A program made the translations under genes and the position numbers. Shown in pieces: positions 9,445 to 18,400 of a stretch of 64,000 bases of DNA. The notes under the pieces were generated by a model, which had not been told where the DNA came from, searched no databases, and worked only from the letters and a program-made list of their open reading frames with translations. Source of the stretch: Geodermatophilus bullaregiensis. GTDB taxonomy: Bacteria; Actinomycetota; Actinomycetes; Mycobacteriales; Geodermatophilaceae. The stretch spans positions 3,658,001 through 3,722,000 of the forward strand of contig NZ_JAFBCJ010000001.1 of the NCBI RefSeq assembly GCF_016907675.1. The letters are read 5' to 3'. The first letter of the stretch is position 1, and the number at the start of each line of letters is the position of its first letter.

Positions 9445-10539
9445 GTGAGACGCACGGAGGACGCCGGCGGGCCGGTGCGGCGGGTGTGGGTCCCGCAGGT
9501 GGCGGTCGACGTCGAGGCGCTGCGGGTCCGCGCGGACGTGGCCGAGGCCCGCGGCGGGCTCGACGACGCGGGGCGGGCGCTGCTCGCGGGCGTGCGCAGG
9601 CACCTGGACAAGGCCGGGAACGCCGCCTACCGCCGCGATCCGCTGCCGCGGCGGCTGACCAACTGGTGGCGCGGGACGCTGGTGGAGACGGCGTACCGGC
9701 ACATGCACGCGGCCGAGGTCCAGCTGGTGGAGGTCGCCGGCCTGGAGGAGCTGCGGGCGGAGATCCGCCCCGCGGTCGCGCGGGCGAACGCGGCCCTCAA
9801 CCGGGAGGACCTCCGGCAGCGCACGGTGGACGACTTCCGCCAGTACGCGACCGTGGCCCAGCTCCGGCCGCGGCTGAGCGCCACCATGCGCGACAGCTTC
9901 GCCGTGCTCGACGGCCGGCACGCCCAGCTGCGCAGCTTCCGCAACATCCTGCTGATGTCGGCGCTGCTCGTCTCCGTGCTCATGGCCGTCACCGTCGCCG
10001 TCGTCGCCATGTACCCGTCCGTGCTGCCGCTGTGCTTCCCGCGCGAGGTGGTGGACACGAGCACCGGCGCGGCGGTGGCCAGGGAGGCCGGCGTCAACTG
10101 CCCGACGCGGTCGGCGGTCACGGGTCCGCAGAACGCGGACGTCCTCGTCGTCGCCTTCCTGGGGCTGCTCGGCGGGGCGCTGGCCGCCGCCGCGTCGATC
10201 CGCAACCTCAAGGGGACGACGTCGCCCTACGACGTGCCGGTGGCGGTGGCGACGCTCAAGGTCCCGCTGGGCGCCCTCACCGCGGTCCTCGGGCTGATCG
10301 CGATCCGTGGCGACTTCGTCCCGGGCCTGTCCGCGCTCGACTCCCAGGTGCAGATCCTCGCCTACGCGCTGGTCTTCGGCTTCGCACAGCAGCTGCTCAC
10401 CCGGTTGCTCGACCAGCGCGCCCAGACCCTGCTCGACGGCCTGCCCAGCAAGGACGTGGCCGACGGGATGCCGGTGCCCCTGCCGGCCCGGCCGACCCCG
10501 TTCCTGCCCGACGCGGCCCGGGAGGCCGCCCCGTCCTGA
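9445..10539 (+). CDS. Unknown membrane protein with four C-terminal helices
   Basis: 364 residues, not assigned to a family. The first ~160 residues are charged and helical, with repeated Arg/Glu and WWRGTLVETAYRHMHAAE. Hydrophobic helices follow at about 168-195, 232-254, 268-290 and 305-325, with a loop holding two Cys (LCFPREV and VNCPTRS) between the first two. The C-terminal tail is Pro-rich. The GTG start has AGGAGGTG (9433-9440) in good spacing, and a possible -10 (TAGCGT) lies at about 9412. It ends just before the degenerate tad-like repeat at 10542. Confidence 0.6.
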   Translation: MRRTEDAGGPVRRVWVPQVAVDVEALRVRADVAEARGGLDDAGRALLAGVRRHLDKAGNAAYRRDPLPRRLTNWWRGTLVETAYRHMHAAEVQLVEVAGLEELRAEIRPAVARANAALNREDLRQRTVDDFRQYATVAQLRPRLSATMRDSFAVLDGRHAQLRSFRNILLMSALLVSVLMAVTVAVVAMYPSVLPLCFPREVVDTSTGAAVAREAGVNCPTRSAVTGPQNADVLVVAFLGLLGGALAAAASIRNLKGTTSPYDVPVAVATLKVPLGALTAVLGLIAIRGDFVPGLSALDSQVQILAYALVFGFAQQLLTRLLDQRAQTLLDGLPSKDVADGMPVPLPARPTPFLPDAAREAAPS

Positions 10540-10541
10540 GC

Positions 10542-10621
10542 CACCCTCGCGGGTCACCCGGTCAGGTCGACGGCGCGCGAGGTGGTGGCCGCGCCGTCCG
10601 GAGACCGGCTGACGGCGGTCC
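10542..10621 (+). repeat. Degenerate copy of the region upstream of tadA
   Basis: Aligned without gaps, about 67 of 80 bases match 18611-18690, the stretch just before the tadA promoter. The core GGTCACCCGGTCAGGT is shared almost unchanged. Most differences are transitions, so the copies look like decayed duplicates rather than an active repeat. Confidence 0.75.
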
Positions 10622-10660
10622 CGCACGCCACCGAGGTCTGACTCGGGTCGACCCGCCCTC

Positions 10661-10714
10661 ACCGCCACCGGCCAGTTCGTCGTCGGGACCGACCGCTGCG
10701 TCGACCCCTGACGC
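10661..10714 (+). pseudogene. Remnant of a tadE-like gene 3' end
   Basis: These 54 nt match 32411-32464, the last codons and stop of the second TadE-like gene, with five mismatches. Read in frame they give TATGQFVV-like coding (here ending ...QFVVGTDRCVDP, then TGA). No upstream part of the gene is present. Together with the tadA-upstream repeat 40 nt to its left, this looks like the closed-up scar of a lost tad locus. Confidence 0.7.
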
Positions 10715-10968
10715 CGACCGCGGCCTCGACGTCCCGCGGGCACGGCGGGGACGGGTTCCGCCACGAGCCTTCGACCCTGGTGGGCGTCCACCGGCCGCGA
10801 CATGGTGCACCCGGGGGCGGCTGCGGGGACGAGGAGGTGCGGATCGGCCCGGTGCGGCACGACGGGACACCGCCGGGCGAGAGCCGTATCAGCTCCGGCT
10901 CCGTCCGCCTCCTGGAGGAGTGGCCCGATGCGGGTCACGGCTCGCCGACCACGGAGGGGACGACGCCG

Positions 10969-13722
10969 GTGGGACACCAGGAGTACGAGACGTACGAGGG
11001 CGGCAGCGAGCAGGCCGAACTGCTCGTCTTCGAGGAGCTCGCCCGGGAGCTCATGCTCGTCCAGGAGCGCAACCGCGCGGCGAGCGGCGCGGCGGCCGTG
11101 GACCGCGCCTTCCACGCGAAGACCGTGCTGGCCGTGGAGGACGCCTGCCTGCGGGTGCGGCAGGACCTGCCGGAGGACCTGCGCCAGGGGTGCTTCCGGC
11201 CCGGCGCCGAGCTCCCCGTCACCGTCCGCTTCTCCAACGCGAACGGCACGCCCCACGCCGACACCGCCAAGGACATGCGCGGTGTCGCCCTGCGGGTCCA
11301 CGCCGGCGGGGACACCGTGCACGACCTGCTGATGACCAACTACCCGGTGTCCCCGGCGGCCGATGCCCGGGAGTTCGTCGCGATGGCCTCGGCTGTGGCG
11401 GGACGGACGTCGACGCCGTCGAAGCTGCTGTCCCTGGCACTGCGGCTGCCCCGCAGGGTCGGGCCGCGGGCGGCCGTCCGGATCATCCTCAACCTCGTCC
11501 GGTCCACCCGTCGGTCCGCCAGCCTCGCCCGTGAGAGCTACTACAGCCGCGGGGCGATCCTGTGGGGGCAGGCCGGCCCGGTCCGCTACCGCCTGCACCC
11601 GGTGTCCGCACCGGACGTCCCGCCGAGCACCGGTCCGGACGGGCTGCGCGCCGACCTCGCGCGCCGGCTGGCGGCCGGCGACGTCGAGTTCGACCTCCAG
11701 GTGCAGCGCTACGTCTCGGAGCGGCGGACGCCGGTCGAGAACACGTCCCGGAAGTGGCGCGGCGGCTCCGTGTCCGTGGCCCGCCTGGTGCTGCCCCGCC
11801 AGGACCTGGACACCGCACGGGCCCGTCTCGCCGAGCACCGCGTCGACCGGCTGGCCTTCAACCCCTGGAACACCACCGACGAGTTCCGGCCGCTCGGCAA
11901 CCTGAACCGGGCGCGGCGGGCGGCCTACGAGGCCAGCAGCGCCCACCGCCTGCACCAGCGCTTCGTGACCGAGGAGCCCCGGCGGACGGTCCTGCTCAAC
12001 GGGCTGGTCGGCCGGGTGTTCGCCCGCGTCAACCGGCGGTGGCCGTGGCACCGCCTGCCGTCCCGGCTGGCCCTGCTGAACCTGGCCGTCCTGCGCCGGC
12101 AGCTGCGCCGCCACAACCTGGTCGACCCCGACCGGCCGGAGCGGGTGGAGGTGCGGCGCCCCGGGCCCACGCCCCCTCCGGAGGCGGTGGCGCACCGGAC
12201 CGCCGACGGCTCCTGGAACGACCTGTCGTCCCCCCGCATGGGTGCCGTCGACGCCCGGTTCGGCCGCAACATGCCGGTCGACACCTGCCCGTCGGACCTC
12301 CCCGACCCGGTCCGGGTCGCCGACGAGCTGCTGGCGCGGAAGGAGTTCATCCCCGCCCCGTCGCTCAACGTCCTCGCCGCGGCCTGGATCCAGTTCCAGG
12401 TGCACGACTGGGTGCAGCACGACCGCCACCCGGTGAGGGAGCGCAGCATCGACCTCCCGCTGCCCGACGGACGCGAGTGGCGCAGCACGAGCGACGGCCG
12501 CCCCGAGCAGGTCATGCGCATCGCCGAGGACCGCGACGACCGCAACCTGGTCTCGCACTGGTGGGACGGCTCGGAGGTCTACGGCAGCGACGCGAAGACG
12601 GCGCGCTCGCTGCGCGAGGACGGCGGGCGCGGCGCGCGGCTCCGCCTCGAGGACGGCCACCTGCCCTTCGCGGACGGGGTGGCGATGACCGGGTTCTCCG
12701 ACAGCTGGTGGCTGGGCCTCAGCGCGCTGCAGACCCTGTTCGCCCGGGAGCACAACGCGGTGTGCGACGCACTCCAGGGCGAGTACCCGGACCTCGGCGA
12801 CGAGCGGACGTACCAGACCGCGCGGCTGGTCGTGTCCGCGCTGATCGCGAAGATCCACACGGTGGAGTGGACGCCGGCGATCCTCGGCACGAAGACCCTC
12901 GACACAGCGATGTCGGTCAACTGGCGGGGTGCGCCGGACCAGTGGCTCACCCGCCTCGGCCTCCGGCTGCTGGACCCGCACGCCGTCCGCGGCATCCCGC
13001 GCACCCGGCCCGACCACGCCGGCGTCCCGTTCTCCCTCACCGAGGAGTTCGTGACGGTGTACCGGATGCACCCCCTCATCCCCGACGACTACGTCCTCGT
13101 CGACCTCGCCACGGGCGAGGCGGAGAAGGTCGACTTCGACGAGATCTCGGGGGAGAGGACCGAGCCGAGGTTCCGCGACGTCGGGCTGGCCAACTCGCTG
13201 TACTCGCTGGGCATCGCCCACCCGGGCGCGATCACGCTGCACAACTTCCCGGACGCACTGCGGCACTTCGAGCGGGACGGCGAGATCGTCGACCTCGCGG
13301 TCGTCGACGTCGTGCGCACCCGCAGGCGGGGCGTGCCGCGCTACAACGACTTCCGGGCCGGGCTGCACATGCCCCGGGTCGGCCGCTTCGAGGACCTCAC
13401 GACCGACCCCGACAGCCTCGCCGCGCTGAAGCGGCTGTACCGGTCGGTCGACGAGGTCGACACCGTGGTCGGCCTGCTCGCCGAGGAGCCGCCCGCCGGC
13501 TTCGGGTTCAGCGACACCGCGTTCCGCGTCTTCCTGCTGATGGCCTCCCGCCGGCTGCAGAGCGACCGGTTCCTCACCGTGGACTTCCGGCCCGAGGTGT
13601 ACACCCCACTCGGGATGGACTGGGTCGAGCGCGGGAGCATGGCCGCGGTGGTGCGCAGGCACTGCCCGCAGCTGGCCGGGGTCGTCGGGACCGGCAAGGC
13701 CGCGTTCGCCCCGTGGGGTTGA
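10969..13722 (+). CDS. Catalase-like/cyclooxygenase-like haem fusion protein (candidate oxylipin synthase)
   Basis: 917 residues with two haem enzymes in one chain. Residues ~1-380 are a catalase-related domain: distal His49 in FHAK, distal Asn124 in MTNYPV, and the proximal R316-x-x-x-Y320 haem ligand motif, the set kept in coral allene oxide synthase. Residues ~430-917 are an animal-type haem peroxidase: distal His479 in WIQFQVHDW and YRMH with Tyr698 and His701, spaced like the radical Tyr385 and proximal His388 of cyclooxygenase. The likely job is to oxygenate a fatty acid in the second domain and rearrange the hydroperoxide in the first. Start GTG 10969 follows GGAGGGG; upstream in-frame GTGs exist. 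No signal peptide is seen. Confidence 0.8.
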   Translation: MGHQEYETYEGGSEQAELLVFEELARELMLVQERNRAASGAAAVDRAFHAKTVLAVEDACLRVRQDLPEDLRQGCFRPGAELPVTVRFSNANGTPHADTAKDMRGVALRVHAGGDTVHDLLMTNYPVSPAADAREFVAMASAVAGRTSTPSKLLSLALRLPRRVGPRAAVRIILNLVRSTRRSASLARESYYSRGAILWGQAGPVRYRLHPVSAPDVPPSTGPDGLRADLARRLAAGDVEFDLQVQRYVSERRTPVENTSRKWRGGSVSVARLVLPRQDLDTARARLAEHRVDRLAFNPWNTTDEFRPLGNLNRARRAAYEASSAHRLHQRFVTEEPRRTVLLNGLVGRVFARVNRRWPWHRLPSRLALLNLAVLRRQLRRHNLVDPDRPERVEVRRPGPTPPPEAVAHRTADGSWNDLSSPRMGAVDARFGRNMPVDTCPSDLPDPVRVADELLARKEFIPAPSLNVLAAAWIQFQVHDWVQHDRHPVRERSIDLPLPDGREWRSTSDGRPEQVMRIAEDRDDRNLVSHWWDGSEVYGSDAKTARSLREDGGRGARLRLEDGHLPFADGVAMTGFSDSWWLGLSALQTLFAREHNAVCDALQGEYPDLGDERTYQTARLVVSALIAKIHTVEWTPAILGTKTLDTAMSVNWRGAPDQWLTRLGLRLLDPHAVRGIPRTRPDHAGVPFSLTEEFVTVYRMHPLIPDDYVLVDLATGEAEKVDFDEISGERTEPRFRDVGLANSLYSLGIAHPGAITLHNFPDALRHFERDGEIVDLAVVDVVRTRRRGVPRYNDFRAGLHMPRVGRFEDLTTDPDSLAALKRLYRSVDEVDTVVGLLAEEPPAGFGFSDTAFRVFLLMASRRLQSDRFLTVDFRPEVYTPLGMDWVERGSMAAVVRRHCPQLAGVVGTGKAAFAPWG

Positions 13723-13741
13723 CCTGCCGATCCCGCACGCC

Positions 13742-14431
13742 TCACGCCGCACACGTCCGACGGGCGGTCCTGCGCCGGCCCGACCCCAGGTACCGGCTCA
13801 CGGCCGGCGTCGCGCCCAGGCGGGCCAGGGTGCGGGCCCGGGTCGGGCCGATGCTGCCGATCGGCATCCCCAGCCTCGTGCTGATCTCGCGGTAGCTGAG
13901 CGGGGGGTCGGCCGCGAGCAGGAGCAGCAGGTCGCGCTGCGCCGGGGGCAGCGCGGCGAGGCCCTCGCGCACGGCCTCGACCTCCTCGGCGTGCAGCAGG
14001 TCGGCGTCGACCTCGGGGTCGGTGCCCGTGAACTCGGGAGCCGAGCCGTCCAGCGGGTCGACCGGGAGGGTCCGGCCGTGGGCCCGGGCCAGACGCAGGC
14101 TCTCGTGGCGCGCCGTCGTCGCGATCCAGCCGGGCAGGGCCAGCGGCTCGCGGAGACGGGAGAGGTGCTCCACCAGACGCAGCCAGGTCACCTGGCCGAC
14201 GTCCTCGGCGTCGTGCTCGCTGAGCCGGTACCTGCCGGTGATCGTGCGCACGAGCGGGGCGAACCGCTGCACGAGCCCCTGCCAGGCGGCGGGCTCGCCG
14301 CGCCGGGCGGCGTCGACGAGCGTCGCCAGATCGGGCTGGCTGCACGTGTCCGGGCCGGGGGTGCACGGGCGTGCGCCGGGGGCGGCGTCGTCCGGGTGGA
14401 GCGCGTCGCGGCTGGCGTCGAGCGCGGTCAT
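13742..14431 (-). CDS. ECF-like sigma-70 family RNA polymerase sigma factor
   Basis: 229 residues. Region 2 runs through WQGLVQRFAPLVRTITGRY and HDAEDVGQVTWLRL, which bind the -10 element and core polymerase. Region 4 is LPPAQRDLLLLLAADPPLSYREISTRLGMPIGSIGPTR, a clear helix-turn-helix. The ATG at 14431 has GGAGGA four bases before it. The N-terminus carries an extra ~40 residues with three Cys (PCTPGPDTC). No anti-sigma gene is adjacent. It converges on the haem fusion gene with 19 nt between them, so a role in controlling its neighbours is possible but unproven. Confidence 0.85.
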   Translation of the reverse strand: MTALDASRDALHPDDAAPGARPCTPGPDTCSQPDLATLVDAARRGEPAAWQGLVQRFAPLVRTITGRYRLSEHDAEDVGQVTWLRLVEHLSRLREPLALPGWIATTARHESLRLARAHGRTLPVDPLDGSAPEFTGTDPEVDADLLHAEEVEAVREGLAALPPAQRDLLLLLAADPPLSYREISTRLGMPIGSIGPTRARTLARLGATPAVSRYLGSGRRRTARRTCAA

Positions 14432-14568
14432 GTGGTCCTCCGTGGCGGCCGTTCGCTGGTGGGACGACTGTCGAGCGGACCGGCACGGCAGGTCCAAGCC
14501 CATCAGTGACCGCGGACACACCCCCAGCCGCCGGACCGGGCACGCACCTCCCGGGGTACGGCCGCGAC

Positions 14569-14602
14569 ACCTCCAGCGCTGGAGGTCCTACGCTGGAGGT
14601 CC
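14569..14602. promoter_or_regulatory. Palindromic operator overlapping the -10 of the TetR-like gene
   Basis: ACCTCCAGCGCTGGAGGT (14569-14586) is a perfect 18-bp palindrome. Its half-site CGCTGGAGGTCC occurs twice in direct repeat, at 14577-14588 and 14591-14602, 14 bp apart. The second copy overlaps a -10-like TACGCT (14589-14594) ahead of the TetR-like gene at 14630. This geometry suits autorepression by that regulator. Confidence 0.7.
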
Positions 14603-14629
14603 AGCTCACGTGGCACCCGGGGGAAGCCG

Positions 14630-15436
14630 ATGCCCGAGGACGACCTGTCGGTGGTGTTGACGAACGTCGCGGCCGACGCCCGCCCGGCGACCCGGGCGAA
14701 GATCGCGAACAGCACGGAGACCCGCGCCTTCCTCGACGTCGGGCTGCTGCTGCTCTGCGACGACCTGCTCGACCACCGGGGTCCCGACCTGATGGACGAC
14801 CACGACGCCGGGACCCGCCTGTTCGCCGGGCTGTCCCAGGCCCGGTTGATCGAGCGCGCGGAGCACGAGGACGCCCACCGGGACCACCCTCGGATGCTGA
14901 CCGTCGGGATGTTCCGGGACCGCTGGCGGTACAAGAGCCGCTACACCGAGGACCTCATCGCCTACCTGATGCGACCGGCCCTGGTGGAGCACGCCATCCA
15001 CGACGTGACCGAGGCGGCGAGGGGACTCCCCGAGGACCTGCCCTTCGGGGAGCTCGTCCGGCGGCTGGTCGACCGGGTGATGACCGTGACCCTGAACGAC
15101 CAGCTGTGGAGCCTCCGGACGGTCGTATGGGTCGCCCTGCCGAACCACCCGCTGGTGCAGACCTTCCTCAAGGCCCAGCACGAGCAGTGGATCGCCTACT
15201 GGACCGCCACCTACGAGCGGCTCGCCTGCCGGTTCGGCCTGCAGCTGCGCCCGGAGTACACCTGGCACGACGTCGCGGAGGTCTTCCACGCCGCCGCGGA
15301 GGGAGCCCGGCTGCGCGCTCGGGTGACGGGGTCGGCCGCGGCGCTGTCGTCCGGGGACAACGTCCTGGTCGGCGCGGTCCACATGCTGGTACCCGGCCTG
15401 TTCCTCAACCCGGAGGTCGCGACCCGCAGGCCCTAG
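14630..15436 (+). CDS. Atypical TetR-like transcriptional regulator
   Basis: 268 residues. The segment LTVGMFRDRWRYKSRYTEDLIAYLM resembles the second half of a TetR helix-turn-helix (vs-gtfY-rF-sKe-Ll), but about 90 residues precede it where TetR proteins usually have about 30. The remaining helical part would be the ligand domain. GGGGGAAG precedes the ATG by 3 nt. A perfect palindromic operator covers its promoter, which supports an autoregulated repressor. Its TAG shares the CTAG at 15433-15436 with the stop of the converging patatin gene. Family assignment is moderate; it could also be an unrelated helical protein. Confidence 0.55.
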   Translation: MPEDDLSVVLTNVAADARPATRAKIANSTETRAFLDVGLLLLCDDLLDHRGPDLMDDHDAGTRLFAGLSQARLIERAEHEDAHRDHPRMLTVGMFRDRWRYKSRYTEDLIAYLMRPALVEHAIHDVTEAARGLPEDLPFGELVRRLVDRVMTVTLNDQLWSLRTVVWVALPNHPLVQTFLKAQHEQWIAYWTATYERLACRFGLQLRPEYTWHDVAEVFHAAAEGARLRARVTGSAAALSSGDNVLVGAVHMLVPGLFLNPEVATRRP

Positions 15437-18400
15437 CGCGACCGCCCGTTCGACCGGCCGGCGTGCCGTCTCCCGTTCCCGCGCCGGCCGACGCCGGCGG
15501 GATCCGCGTGCGGCGCCGGCCGGCCCCGGACAGCGACGGACGGGGCCACGACGGACACCGCGGACGCCGCGGCCCCTCCGTCCCCGTGCGGCGGCAGCGG
15601 AGGAGTCGGCTCCCGCACCGCGGCGCCGTCCGTGCCATCGGGCCGTTCGCGGACGTCCTCGGCGGGGGAGAGGCAGCGCTGACCGAGCTCGTACCCCAGC
15701 CGCTTGTACGAGGAGAACTTCCCCTCGTCGAACCACTGGTCGGCGGTGCTGTCGTGCGGGAACACGGGGTTGGCCGCGGCGTACGCGAGGACCTCGTAGG
15801 GCAGCTCCGGCCACAGCACCGCCTTGGCGAGCACGAGCACGCCGGTGCGCTGGTCCAGGGGGAGCCCGCTCTCCTCCGGGTAGGTGATCCGCGCCCTGAC
15901 GACGCCCCGCTCGCACAGCCGGGCGTTGAGCGCCGCCAACGGGTCCTTCGGCTCGAACGGCTTCCCGCTGCCCGGGACCAGGTCGAACAGGTCGAACCCC
16001 TTCTCCGGCTCGATCCGTACCCCGAGCTCGTCGTGCGCCAGGCGCAGGGCCGCACCGAACGTGCCGGCGGTCGGGGGCGCGTCGCCGCTGGCGTCGATGA
16101 CGTAGATCCTGCGGCAGCCGCGCCGCAGCGCCTCGACCAGGCCCAGGTTCTCGTAGTGGCCGCCGTCGGAGACGTGCAGCAGTCGCTGGGAGTACGGGTG
16201 GACGCCCAGGACCTCCCGCAGCAGGTAGGGGAAGCGGCGCACGCGCGGCAGTCCCGGCAGGGTCCAGTGGTCCCGCGCCGCGAGGTCCTGGCGCAGCAGC
16301 AGGAAGTCCGGGTGCGGCAGCCACGACCCGAGCCGGGCGCCCGAGACGGCCAGCAGGCTCCCGTACCAGGACGAGGCCCGGCCCATCGCCGAGGCGAAGG
16401 CCGCACCGCTGATGGCCACGGCCGCCTGGACGGTCAGGTCCCTCCCCAGCTGCCTCGGGCAGGCGTCGACCGCCACGGACGTCGGGACCCAGCCGACGTC
16501 CGGTCCGCCGATGTGGTCGCTGCTCATCACGTAGGAGACGGCCCGGAGCCCGGGCGCGGTCCGGTCGTCGTCGACGAGGTTGGCGGCGGCGGCGAAGAGG
16601 AACCGGGGTGCCGGCGATCCCCAGTCGTCGTCCTCCACGCGGCCGTGGCTGCTCAGGGTGGTCGCCTCCGTCGGCTCGTAGGGCACCGCCACGCCCCTCT
16701 TCGCGCGGACGGCGAAGGCCTCCGCGAGTCGGGCACGGTAGAAGGGGTGCAGGCTCAGGGCCGTCTCGTCGACGAGGCCCCCGACGAGCAGCCAGAGCAC
16801 GCCGACGACCAGGGCGGTCCACAGCGCCGTCGGTTCCGCCCGGGTGGAGACGGCGGCGCCGAGGACCAGCAGCCAGACGGCGCCCAGCAGGACGAGCACG
16901 ACCGCGACGAGCAGCAGCCGCAGCACCGAGGCGGGCGTCGACGTCGCCGCGGGCCTGGCCCGCTTGAGGAGAGCCGGGATGCGGCCGGGCTTCTTCGCGC
17001 AGGTGGCCGCGACTGCGGCGAGGTAGCTGAGCAGGACGGTGACGAGCGGGCCGCCGACGGTGACGGCGCCGCTCCGCCCGGTCTGCGCGTAGAGCCAGCA
17101 GCTGGCGAAGGTGACCGCAGGGATCACCAGGACGAACGTGGCCACGACCGCGGCGAGGGCACCGGCCGCCTGCGTGATGAGCCGGAGCCCCCGGCAGACG
17201 AGCGCGTCCCACTCCCACCAGCTGGCGAGGACCATGCCGGCCGTCCAGGACAGGAACGCCGCCCCTGCGAGGACCCCCAGGCCCCAGAGGGCAGCGACGT
17301 GCGGTGCCGGGTACTCGACCGACGAGCCGTTCTGCGGGACCGCGACCTGGCCGAGTTCCGTGAGCGGGACGGCGGCGTAGAAGACGCCGACCAGCACACC
17401 GACGACGACGGCCCCGCTGAACAGGATGAACAGGCTCCCGATCAGCCCGCGGGCGAGCAGCGCCAGGGCCAGGACCAGCTTGCCCGCCGTGCTGGCCAGG
17501 TAGCTAGAGTGCCGCCGGAGGTGGTCCTCGACGACACCGCCCGGTGCCAGGGCGTTGTCCGGGTCCCGGTCGACGCCGTCGTGTCCGTCCGAGCCGCCAC
17601 GGGTCAGGGCCTGCACCAGCGCGCCGGCGGTGTAGCCGCCGCCGGACACGGAGACGACGTAGTCGGCCTCCCGGACCACCGGCCGCAGCGCCTGCAGGGC
17701 GCCGAGCGCGACGCTGGCCGAGCGCACGCCCCCGCCGGAGAGGCAGATCGCCACCGGTCCGCCGTCCGCGGCCGGGCTCGCGATCGGCCGCGGGTCCGGA
17801 GGCACATGGTAGGCGTTCCGCCACCGGGTGGAGTCGAGCATCTCAGGGGACGTCGCGCAGGGGACGTTGCCCGCCGGAGGCGGTTCCCGCGGGGGCGGAG
17901 GCGTCATGCCGCGGTTGCCGGTCCGGGCGATCCTCGCCAGCCGGTGCCGGTTGTTGCCGATCGCCCGGGCGAACGTCAGCACGAGACCGACGAGCGCGGT
18001 GACCGCGGCCGGGACCGCGGCCGACCACTTCACCGTCGCGGCCGCCCCGGCGGCGGTGTAGAGCCACTCGGCGCGCTCGGCGGAGTGGAGGAAGACGTTC
18101 TCCGCGACGTCGGCGACCAAAGTGGCGGCGGCGCAGAGGAGTCCGAGACCGGCGACCCGCCGGGACGTCCTGCTCCAGGTCATCATCCGGGCGAGCCAGC
18201 CCAGGACGACGAGGGCGCACCCGTAGCCCACGACCAGCGAGGCGTCCGGCCCGAGCGTGTCGCGCAGGAGCGCCGCGTCGTCGGGCCGCTCGAGTCCCAG
18301 CTCGATGCGCACGAGGCCGGGGAGCGGCGGAGCGAGGTGCTGGTAGGTCGCCCACCCGGCTCCCGCGACGGCGACCGCGACGACGGCGAGGAGGACGGCG

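Larger units (their letters stand above)
10540..10968. other. 429-nt region: tad scar plus upstream region of the fusion gene
   Basis: There is no gene here. The first part (10542-10621) is a degenerate repeat of 18611-18690, and 10661-10714 is a degenerate copy of the end of the tad locus (see those entries). The rest is GC-rich with no recognisable gene. GGAGGGG (10953-10959) is the probable ribosome site of the fusion gene that follows. Confidence 0.6.

Noticed and set aside
10929-11332. ATG with GGAGG upstream at 10929 as the start of a separate gene
   Set aside because: The frame is an Arg/Thr-rich shadow of the catalase-like domain with no family features.
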